This document shows positions 7,515 to 14,488 of a stretch of 49,035 nucleotides of DNA, one piece after another (position 1 is the stretch's first letter; each line of letters starts with the position of its first letter). A program made the translations under genes and the position numbers. The DNA lies in contig CAWGTD010000008.1 of the NCBI GenBank assembly GCA_963825415.1, forward strand, positions 1 through 49,035, given 5' to 3'. This DNA comes from BP-464 sp963825415 (GTDB taxonomy: Bacteria; Actinomycetota; Thermoleophilia; Solirubrobacterales; Solirubrobacteraceae). Below the pieces are notes generated by a model, which was not told the origin of the DNA, did not search any database, and saw only the letters and a list, made by a program, of their open reading frames with translations.

Positions 7515-8603
7515 ATGAATCCAATGTCCGAGCCAATTCCTCTTCGCCCGGCCGCCCAAGGGGCGGAGGCAACGCAGCGCCGCCACAACGAGGGCCATGG
7601 TCGTCGCCTGACGGCCGCCTTCGAGGCGCTCGAGGCCTTCCCGGCCCTCGCCGAGTCGCGCAACCGCCTTCTGCGGCTGGTCAAGCAGGAGCGCATCAGC
7701 GCTAGCGAGGTCGTGGCCGCCGTCGAGTCCGACGTCGCGCTGGTGATCGCCGTGCTGCGCCTGGCCAACCAGGTCGAGGGCAAGTCCCGCGGCAAGGTCG
7801 AGTCGATCGTCACCGCCGTCGATCTGCTCTCGCCCGAGGCCGTCCAGTCGCTTGCCACCCGCGCCCGGACCTTCGACTTCTTCGAGCGCAGCGCCGTCTG
7901 GGACGCCGCGCCCGAGCGTTTCCGTCTGCACGGTGTCGCCACCCAGCGCGCCGCCGAGCGCCTGGCCATCGAGGCGGGCTATCCCGAGCGCGACCGCCTG
8001 ATGGTCACCGCGCTGCTGCACGACGTCGGCAAGCTCGTCCTGATGCACGCCTACCCGGGCTATCCCGCCCAGGTCCACCAGGGTGCTCGCACCCCGGAGG
8101 AGCGTATCCACCGCGAGCGTCGTGAGCTCGGTGTCGACCACGCGCTGGTCGGCGGCGTCCTCGCCCGCCGCTGGGGTCTGCCCAAGGCGATCGCCTCGGT
8201 CATCGAGCGTCATCACTCCGACGACACGTCGCCCGAGGCCGCGTTCGTGCGCCTCGCCGACATGCTCGCCCACTACGCGCAGGGTCAGGCGATCTCGCCC
8301 AGCGAGCTGCTGAAGACCGCGCGCGTCGTCGGGATGGGCCCGGCCGAGCTGCGGACCGTCATGTTCGACCTGCCGTATCCGTCGAACGGCCGCCCGCGCA
8401 GCGTCGATCCCTGCCCGCTCAGCACCCGCGAGGTCGAGGTCCTCAAGCGCCTGTCCGAGGGCAAGGTCTACAAGCAGATCGCGCTCGAGCTCAGCCTCTC
8501 GACCTCGACCGTCCGTACCCATCTCCACAACATCTACGGCAAGCTCGGCGCCGTCGATCGCGCGCAGGCAGTCCTGACCGCGACCGAGCGCGGCTGGCTG
8601 TAG
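7515..8603 (+). CDS. HDOD/HD-domain protein with C-terminal LuxR-type HTH
   Basis: A 362-residue signalling protein. Residues about 35-280 form an HDOD-like domain and about 300-360 a LuxR/GerE helix-turn-helix (CPLSTREVEVLKRLSEG, then SLSTSTVRTHLHNIYGKLG). HDOD domains usually lack the HD metal site, but here His about 139 (RLHGVA), His-Asp in LLHDVGK (about 168), HH in ERHHSDD (about 232) and Asp in RLADMLA (about 247) are all present, as in active HD phosphohydrolases. This suggests nucleotide sensing or hydrolysis coupled to DNA binding, which is inference. The start is ATG 7515, with GAAGGA four bases ahead; ATG 7524 is an alternative. It lies 116 bases after gltX and ends before a strong hairpin. 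Confidence 0.85.
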   Translation: MNPMSEPIPLRPAAQGAEATQRRHNEGHGRRLTAAFEALEAFPALAESRNRLLRLVKQERISASEVVAAVESDVALVIAVLRLANQVEGKSRGKVESIVTAVDLLSPEAVQSLATRARTFDFFERSAVWDAAPERFRLHGVATQRAAERLAIEAGYPERDRLMVTALLHDVGKLVLMHAYPGYPAQVHQGARTPEERIHRERRELGVDHALVGGVLARRWGLPKAIASVIERHHSDDTSPEAAFVRLADMLAHYAQGQAISPSELLKTARVVGMGPAELRTVMFDLPYPSNGRPRSVDPCPLSTREVEVLKRLSEGKVYKQIALELSLSTSTVRTHLHNIYGKLGAVDRAQAVLTATERGWL

Positions 8604-8643
8604 ACCGCCCGGGGCCTGTCGGGCCTCATCTCCGTCCTGGTAT

Positions 8644-8671
8644 GAAGGGCGCCCCTGATGGGGCGCCCTTC
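8644..8671. terminator. Bidirectional hairpin terminator
   Basis: A perfect 12-bp stem, GAAGGGCGCCCC with GGGGCGCCCTTC, around a TGAT loop, between the 3' ends of the convergent HDOD-LuxR and DoxX genes. No long T tract follows, as is common in high-GC actinobacteria. Confidence 0.85.
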
Positions 8672-8676
8672 GTGCG

Positions 8677-9300
8677 TTACCGGCGAGCGCCGTCGGTGTC
8701 CAGCGAGCGCACCGGTGTGTCGCGCTCGAACCGCGCCTCGCCGGCTGCCGTTGCCGGCGTCGTGACCGGGGCGGGGGGCTCGGCGGCGATGCGCGTCGTC
8801 GCCTGGTCGGTGACCGTGGCGCGCCGTGCAGCGAGGAAGGCGCCGAGGCCCCCCAGGAGCCCGATGGCCAGCTCGGCGAGCGCCCAGCCGGTGCCGCTGA
8901 CGTCGAGGCCGAAGGCGTTGTCGAGCGAGATCGAACCGGCGCCGACGCCGGCCAGCGCGAAGACCGCCGCCATGATCGCCAGGTTGTACTCGTAGCCACC
9001 GTCGGTGGTCCACGGGCCGTTCTTGGCGTGGACGCTCAGGATCGCGACGGTCATCACCGCGGTGATGGCCAGCGCGCCGAGCGGCGTGAACAGGCCGAAG
9101 AGGATCAGCAGCCCGCCCACGAACTCCAGAGCGCCGGCCGCGAGGGCGTTCTGCCGTCCCGGCCGCATGCCGATCGACTCGAAGAACTGCGCCGTCCCGT
9201 CATTGCCCTTCCCGCCGAACGAGCCGAAGAGCTTCTGCGCCCCGTGGCCGGCGAGAAAGCCGCCCACAACCAGGCGCAGTACGAAAAGTCCGATTTCCAT
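8677..9300 (-). CDS. DoxX family membrane protein
   Basis: A 207-residue integral membrane protein. The DoxX signature is at the N-terminus (LRLVVGGFLAGHGAQKLFG), followed by FFESIGM and three further hydrophobic helices to about residue 150; a polar Ala/Pro/Thr-rich cytoplasmic tail of about 50 residues ends the protein. DoxX proteins are linked to thiol or redox stress and quinone metabolism, but a precise activity is not established. ATG 9300 was chosen because it begins the first membrane helix; a GGAGG lies about 12 bases upstream. It is divergent from the Rrf2 regulator at 9395, a likely controller by position. Confidence 0.88.
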   Translation of the reverse strand: MEIGLFVLRLVVGGFLAGHGAQKLFGSFGGKGNDGTAQFFESIGMRPGRQNALAAGALEFVGGLLILFGLFTPLGALAITAVMTVAILSVHAKNGPWTTDGGYEYNLAIMAAVFALAGVGAGSISLDNAFGLDVSGTGWALAELAIGLLGGLGAFLAARRATVTDQATTRIAAEPPAPVTTPATAAGEARFERDTPVRSLDTDGARR

Positions 9301-9394
9301 GGTGTCTTGTGCCTCCGTTTCGCGGCAATCGCTGCTTGTTTTGGCGCTATCCGGCCCTGCGCGGAGGCACACACGCTTACGATGGACTGCAGCC

Positions 9395-9787
9395 ATGCTG
9401 TCGATCACGTCGAAGAGCCCGTACGCGCTGAAGGCGCTGACCGAGCTCGGCCGCACCGGCGGCGACGCACCCGTCCCGATCGGCGAACTGGCACGCCGCC
9501 GCGAGATCCCGGTGCAGTTCCTGGAGCAGCTCTTCGCCTCGCTTCGGCGGGCCGGCGTGCTCTCCAGCCAGCGCGGCGTGAAGGGCGGCTACCGCTTCGC
9601 CCGCGACCCCGCCGACGTCACTGCGCTGGAGATCGTCGAGCTGCTCGACGGGCCGCTGGGACGCGAGGCGGAGGGCGTCTTGGCCGAGGCCGCCGCGGCC
9701 GCCCGCGTGGTGCTCGAGCGCACCACCATCGCCGACCTCATCGAGCGCGAAGCGCGCGAGGCCGGCGTGGCGATGTACTACATCTAG
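9395..9787 (+). CDS. Rrf2 family transcriptional regulator
   Basis: A 130-residue winged-helix regulator. The Rrf2 signature is clear: SKSPYALKALTELG, IGELARRREIPVQFLEQLFASLRRAGVLSSQRGVKGGYRFA, then the dimer helix. There is no cysteine in the segment where IscR and NsrR carry their iron-sulfur ligands, nor elsewhere, so it cannot bind a cluster in the usual way and resembles cluster-free members such as CymR. ATG 9395 starts directly at the conserved N-terminus. It is divergent from the doxX gene across a 94-base gap and may regulate it and itself; the effector is unknown. Confidence 0.9.
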   Translation: MLSITSKSPYALKALTELGRTGGDAPVPIGELARRREIPVQFLEQLFASLRRAGVLSSQRGVKGGYRFARDPADVTALEIVELLDGPLGREAEGVLAEAAAAARVVLERTTIADLIEREAREAGVAMYYI

Positions 9788-9788
9788 G

Positions 9789-10118
9789 TCACCCGCAGAA
9801 CTCGGCGATCACCCGGTCCAGCATCGCCAGCGACGGCCGCCACTCGACTCGGCTACGCGATGCGTGGAGGGCGTCCGGGTCGAGGAGTCCGAGCTCGCGG
9901 GCTCGCGCGAACGCATCGCGCAGCTCATCCTGCGAGACGACGTCGGCCAGGTCGATCAGGGTCCGCGACGGCGACGTCGCCGGGATGCCGTTGTGGACGG
10001 TCAGGTCGTCGGGGTGCAGCGGGGGCCCGTAATGGATGACGACACCTGGCATCGAGGTGTCTGTCCGTGGGTCGTCGAGGGATCCAGGCACGTAGACGTG
10101 GATCGGTTCGGTGTCCAT
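9789..10118 (-). CDS. Truncated AbiEi-like antitoxin-family protein
   Basis: The 109 residues resemble the middle and C-terminal part of actinobacterial AbiEi-type proteins: IHVYVPGS, GVVIHYGPPL, then GIPATSPSRTLIDLADVV and a helical tail LRDAFARARELGLLD. The N-terminal winged helix (about 60-80 residues in the family) is missing. Family-like residues continue in frame upstream of the ATG (AGAELCGYRV) until the stop codon of the HNH gene at 10182-10184, so the 5' part was probably lost when that gene came to lie there. No AbiEii-type toxin is nearby. It is probably a remnant; expression from the internal ATG is possible. Confidence 0.55.
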   Translation of the reverse strand: MDTEPIHVYVPGSLDDPRTDTSMPGVVIHYGPPLHPDDLTVHNGIPATSPSRTLIDLADVVSQDELRDAFARARELGLLDPDALHASRSRVEWRPSLAMLDRVIAEFCG

Positions 10119-10181
10119 GTCGCCACTAACGCGATAACCGCAAAGTTCGGCCCCTGCTTGAGGATGCCCGAGGCCGCAGCC

Positions 10182-11501
10182 CTACGGCTCGGCGCCGACC
10201 AACTGCGGCGAGGCCTCTCGCCTGCCGGCGTCGCCCGACCCCCGGATCGGGGCGACGGCGAGCATGGCGTCGACGGCACGGCCCAGATCCATGGGCTCAT
10301 AGGGCCGGTCGGGCGTTTCCGCGGAAACGCGGCGGAGGTCGCAGGCGTAGCGCGTGCGGGGTGGGGTGGAGCGCAGGCGGCGACCGGACGGGGTCGTGAA
10401 CACCAGTTGGGCGCCCGGACGGCCGGCGATCGAGAAGGCGCCCTCGTGTATCAGGCGGTGGTGGTGGCGGCAGAGCTCGACGAGGTTGTTGAGGTCGGTC
10501 GCTCCGCCGTGGGCCCAGTGGTGGACGTGGTGGGCGTCGACGTGGCGGGTCTGGCCGCAGCCCGGGAACTGACAGCCTCCGTCGCGGCTGCGGAGGGCGC
10601 GGCGCAGTGCGGGCGGGATCGAGCGGGACTTGCGCCCGACGGACAATGGTTTGCCGTCCCGCTCGATGATCCGCACGACGGACGCGTCGCACGCGAGGCG
10701 GCGCGCCACCTCGTGCGAGACGAATGGTCCGTCGGCGAGCTCGGAGCGCCCGCTGTCGTCGGTGCCGGCCAGCGTGGCGGCGTCGACATGGATCACGACC
10801 TGGAACCGGTCGCCACCTGAGCTGGTTGCCGACGACGCCGCCAGGGCGGTGTCGGCGAGGTGCACGAGAGCGTCCGCGCGGCGGGCGGTGGCGGTGTCGT
10901 CGGGGCCAGCGCAATCAGGGGCGTCGTCGGAGTGATCCGTTTCCGCGGAAACGCCCGCCTGGAGCTCCTCGTAGACCGCCTCGACGGCCTTGACCAGGAT
11001 CGCGCCCTGCTCGGCGGGCAGGCGGCCGCGGATCCGCAGGCAGCCGTCCTCCTCCCACTCGAGCTTGAGGAAGCGGCTGCGGAGCTGCTCGCGGGCGCCC
11101 AGCTCGGTGCGGACGACGCCGCGATACGCGCGGACGAGCCGCTCGAGCTGTGCCGCGGTGGAGCAGTGCGCGAGCTCGACGAGCTCTGCCTCGTTCTCGA
11201 TGCCCTCGACGCGCGTGATCGCGCGAACCTTGGAGTAGCTGAGCTCGGCTCGCGCGAACGCTTCGCGAATGGTCGGCAGCTCGTCGAGGCGCCGCGCGAC
11301 GCGGACATGCTCGCGCGCGGCCTCGGGGCCGATGCCGCAGCGCCATGACAGCCAGTGCGCGCAGTTCCGGCAGCCCTGGTCAGCCCAGCCCGAACGGCGG
11401 TCGAACTCGGCCACCAAGGTCAGCCAGCGGCATGTCGCCGCCTGAATATCGGCGGACAGCGACGCGATGTCGTCGCCCAAGCGGTCCAGCGTGCGTTCCA
11501 T
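10182..11501 (-). CDS. DUF222-HNH endonuclease (13E12 repeat family), SOS-controlled
   Basis: A 439-residue protein of the actinobacterial 13E12 group. An N-terminal helical DUF222 domain (about 10-250) is followed by an HNH nuclease module (about 310-355) with CQFPGCGQTRHVDAHHVHHWAHGG and NLVELCRHHHRLIHEG split by a short link; the zinc Cys residues and catalytic His residues are intact. The frame opens at ATG 11534, but I prefer ATG 11501: it has GGGAGG 8 bases upstream, and the earlier ATG lies inside a LexA-type palindrome (11527-11542). Family members in Mycobacterium tuberculosis are known LexA targets and REP13E12 elements serve as phage attachment sites. The coding sequence contains two near-identical palindromes at the codons for VSAET. 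Confidence 0.88.
   Translation of the reverse strand: MERTLDRLGDDIASLSADIQAATCRWLTLVAEFDRRSGWADQGCRNCAHWLSWRCGIGPEAAREHVRVARRLDELPTIREAFARAELSYSKVRAITRVEGIENEAELVELAHCSTAAQLERLVRAYRGVVRTELGAREQLRSRFLKLEWEEDGCLRIRGRLPAEQGAILVKAVEAVYEELQAGVSAETDHSDDAPDCAGPDDTATARRADALVHLADTALAASSATSSGGDRFQVVIHVDAATLAGTDDSGRSELADGPFVSHEVARRLACDASVVRIIERDGKPLSVGRKSRSIPPALRRALRSRDGGCQFPGCGQTRHVDAHHVHHWAHGGATDLNNLVELCRHHHRLIHEGAFSIAGRPGAQLVFTTPSGRRLRSTPPRTRYACDLRRVSAETPDRPYEPMDLGRAVDAMLAVAPIRGSGDAGRREASPQLVGAEP
10313..10330. repeat. 18-bp perfect palindrome inside the HNH gene, copy 1
   Basis: GCGTTTCCGCGGAAACGC is a perfect palindrome near the 3' end of the gene, encoding part of VSAETP on the minus strand. Its central 16 bases recur exactly at 10938-10953. 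Confidence 0.9.
10938..10953. repeat. 16-bp perfect palindrome inside the HNH gene, copy 2
   Basis: CGTTTCCGCGGAAACG, identical to the core of the copy at 10313-10330 and again encoding VSAET, in the linker between DUF222 and the C-terminal part. Preservation of a 16-base palindrome at two distant places in one gene is not explained by the protein sequence alone. Confidence 0.9.
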
Positions 11502-11526
11502 CTCGAAGTCCTCCCGGGAAGTGGTG

Positions 11527-11542
11527 GCGAACATATGTTCGC
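11527..11542 (-). promoter_or_regulatory. LexA/SOS box of the HNH gene
   Basis: GCGAACATATGTTCGC is a perfect 16-bp palindrome with the GAAC-N4-GTTC core of the Gram-positive/actinobacterial LexA operator. It sits 26 bases upstream of the preferred start (ATG 11501), so the gene is probably induced by DNA damage. Confidence 0.85.
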
Positions 11543-11697
11543 AGGCGGGGCGGATGGACTCGCGACGACGTCAAGCCGGAAGAACAGGCCCGCGGGGTCG
11601 GCGTCGAGGACGCCATGGACGAAGCCGGCCAGGCCGTCGCCGTAGCGCCGAAGGGCGAGGCAGGCGCTCGGCCGACCCCGCCCTTCCGCCGGGACAG

Positions 11698-12132
11698 CTA
11701 GTTCGCGGCGGCTCCCGCGGGAGCGCCCACGCCGAGCTGCGTCATCAGGCCGAGGTTGTCCCACTGGGCCCAGCTCTCGACGATCTTGCCGTCGACGATC
11801 TTGTCGATGGTGATGCCGCTGCTGGTCGTGCTCCTGCCGGTCGCAGGCATGCCTCCGAGCTCGCCGTCGTTGGTTCCGCGCGAGCTCCAGCGCGACACGA
11901 CGAAGTCTCCGTCGGAGATGATCTCCTCGACCTTGAACTCGAGGTCGGGGAAGGCGGCGCGGTACATCTCGATCACTGCCTTGGACCCCTCGGGCCCGGG
12001 AGCGGCGTCCGGGTTGGCCGGATCGTGCCCGACCGCACCTTCGGCGGTGATCTCGTCGACGAGCGACATGTCGCCGGTGTTGAACGCCTCGAAGCCCTTG
12101 CGGGCGATTGCTTCGTTGGCCTGATTGGCCAT
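11698..12132 (-). CDS. SnoaL-like / ester cyclase family protein
   Basis: A 144-residue single-domain protein of the NTF2-like SnoaL fold. Recognisable segments are ARKGFEAFNTGDMSLVDEI near the N-terminus, GHDPANPD, YRAAFPDLEFKVEEIISDGDFVVSRW in the middle, and GKIVESWAQWDNLGLMTQLG near the end, typical of proteins annotated as ester cyclase. These bind small hydrophobic or polyketide-like ligands; catalysis cannot be assumed. Although the frame is open further 5', ATG 12132 is the start because AAGGGAG lies 7 bases ahead. It stands alone, divergent from the GH92 gene. Confidence 0.88.
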   Translation of the reverse strand: MANQANEAIARKGFEAFNTGDMSLVDEITAEGAVGHDPANPDAAPGPEGSKAVIEMYRAAFPDLEFKVEEIISDGDFVVSRWSSRGTNDGELGGMPATGRSTTSSGITIDKIVDGKIVESWAQWDNLGLMTQLGVGAPAGAAAN

Positions 12133-12276
12133 GACTGCTCCCTTGGTGGGGTGGTTACGCCGGACGCTGCCGACACTATTCCTGCCGAAGCGCACGCCGC
12201 AAGGCCGCCTGAAGCGATCGCTGATCGCGTCGTTGGGTAGACGCAAGCCTCGCCGCCCGCAGGCGTTGTGGTGTAC

Positions 12277-14484
12277 ATGCGCCGCTTCGTGCTCACCGTT
12301 CTCGCCTGCCTGGCGATGCCCGCCTCCGGCCGGGCGGCCGACGTCGCGCAGTACGTCGACCCGACGATCGGGACGTTCGGGACCGGGTGGGTCTTCCCGG
12401 GCGCGGATGTGCCGTTCGGGATGGTGCAGAACAGTCCCGACACGCTCGGGCCGCTCGTCTACGCCGGCTACATGGGCAACGACGCGTTGATCCGCGGCTT
12501 CAGCCTCGTCCACTACTCCGGCGTCGGCGTGGCCGATGGCGGCGACCTGCCGTTCATGCCGTGGATCGGCAACGGCACTCCGCCCAGCGATCCGATGCAG
12601 TACGCCGCGCCGTTCACGCACGCCAACGAGCACGCGGAGGCCGGCTACTACTCGGTGCTGCCTCGGCAACGGCGTCGACGTCGGGTTGACCTCCACCGCC
12701 CACACGGCGCTGCAGCGCTACGCGTTCCCGCCAGGCGCCGAGCCGTACGTCATCGTCGATCCGCGGCACAACAACTCCGGCGCGGCCGATGCGCCGAACA
12801 TCTCGGCGAACGAAGGCGAGTGGACGCGGACCGGCGATCGCGAGATCACGGGCTCGACGTTCAACGGCCGCTACCGCGTGTTCTTCGTCGCGCGCTTCGA
12901 CCAGCCGATCGTGGACGCGGGCGAGCATTGGCTGAAGTTCGCCCCCGGCCAGACGGTGACGATGCGCGCCGGAATCTCGTTCGTCGACAAGGGCGGTGCC
13001 CGCCGCAACCTCGACGCCGAGGCTCCGGCGAGCGTGACGTTCGACCAGGTGCGCTCCGACGCCTACGCAGCCTGGAACAGCGAGCTCCAGCGGGTCGAGG
13101 TCTCGGGAGGGGCGCTCGCCGACAAGCGGACCTTCTACACGGCGCTCTACCACTCGCTCCTGCACCCGAACGTCTTCGAGGATGTCGACGGCCGCTACCG
13201 CGGTTTCGATGACGTCATCCGGCCCTCCAGCGGGCGGACGCAGTACGCGAACTTCTCCTCGTGGGACACCTACAAAGCCCAGAACCAGCTCCTGGCGACG
13301 CTGTATCCGGGCCGCTACGCGGACATGCTGCGCTCCGAGCTGGCCGACGCGCAACAGCAGGGCTATCTGCCGCGCTGGGCCGAGCAGAACAGCGACCCGG
13401 GGTACATGACGGGCGACCCCGCGATCCCGATGATCGCCGACGGCGTCTGCCGCGGGCTCCTGCCGGACGGCAAAGCGCAGGAGCTCTACGACGAGGCGGT
13501 CAAGCTCCAGGGCCGCCGTCACCCGAACCTGCTCGCGAACGGCTACCTCACGCTTGCCGACGCCCGCTACGCGGTCGCGACCACCCTGGAATACGGCATC
13601 GCCGACTTCTCGCTGGCGCTCATGGCCCAGCGGTTGGGACACACTGACGAAGCGCAGCGCTTCCTCGCCCAGTCGCTGAACTACCGCAACCTGCTCGACC
13701 CCGACACGAAGTGGCTTCGTCCGCGCAACGCCGACGGCTCGTGGTACGCCGGCACCACGCCGCTCGGCTTCGATCCCGCCCACGACCAGACCGGCTACCA
13801 CGAGGGCAACGCCTGGCAGTACCAGTGGCTGGTCCCGCACGACCCGCGCGGCCTGTTCGAGCGCATGGGCAAGGGCACGGTCGACGACCTCGCGGTCGAG
13901 CGCCTCGACCACCTCTTCGCCGCCCCCGCCGAGGCGCAGAACCGAGCGCAGCTCTTCGGCGTCTACTACATCGTCGACCAGTGGGCGCCCGGCAACGAGC
14001 ACGACCTCGGAGCGCCCTACCTCTACCCGTTCGCGCGCCAGCCGTGGAAGACCCAGGCCGAGCTGCGCGCCGCCCAGCAGGCCTACCGCCCGACGATCGA
14101 CGGGCTGCCCGGCAACGACGACCTCGGCGGGCTCTCGGCCTGGTACGTCTGGACCGCTCTTGGCTTCGGGCCGTTCACGCCCGGGGCGCCGCTGTACATG
14201 GTCGGCTCGCCGATGTTCGAGCACGCGACCATCAAGCTCGCGCAAGGGGGACTTCAACGGTCGAGGCCCCGGGCGCATCGCTAGCGGGCAAGTACGTGCA
14301 GTCGGCGACGCTGAACGGCAAGCCGCTCGCCCGCGCCTGGTTCGGCGACGACGCTGTCCGCAAGCACGGCGTCCTGCGCCTCGAGATGGGCCCGGTGCCC
14401 AACACGACATGGGCCACCGACCAGGCCGATGCGCCACCGTCCGCCTCTAGTGCGCCGCTCTCGGCGTTCGGTTGTCACCCTTAG
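12277..14484 (+). pseudogene. GH92 alpha-mannosidase, frameshifted
   Basis: A secreted glycoside hydrolase family 92 protein (calcium-dependent exo-alpha-mannosidases) split over frames. A signal peptide (MRRFVLTVLACLAMPASGRAA) leads to YVDPTIGT, PGADVPFGMV and GFSLVHYSGVG. A C inserted near 12661 moves the frame, which then runs through LTSTAHTALQRYAFP, YTALYHSLLHPNVF and the conserved GLPGNDDLGGLSAWYVWTALGF. Two extra Gs near 14246-14250 and 14258-14260 shift it twice more, to VEAPGASLAGKYVQSATLNG and a stop at 14482-14484. Restoring the three single bases would give one frame of about 735 residues. All three insertions lie in short G or C runs, so sequencing error is a real alternative to gene decay. 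The protein, if made, would act outside the cell. Confidence 0.85.
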
Positions 14485-14488
14485 CGCT

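Noticed and set aside
11345..11697. Possible small gene upstream of the HNH nuclease (plus-strand frame ending at 11701 or minus-strand frame with FVHGVLDADPAGLFFRLD)
   Set aside because: No start signal, no recognised family, and it overlaps the SOS box and the nuclease 5' end.
12614..14437. Long minus-strand open frame opposite the GH92 gene
   Set aside because: Its product has no domain signature, while the plus strand has clear GH92 motifs throughout.
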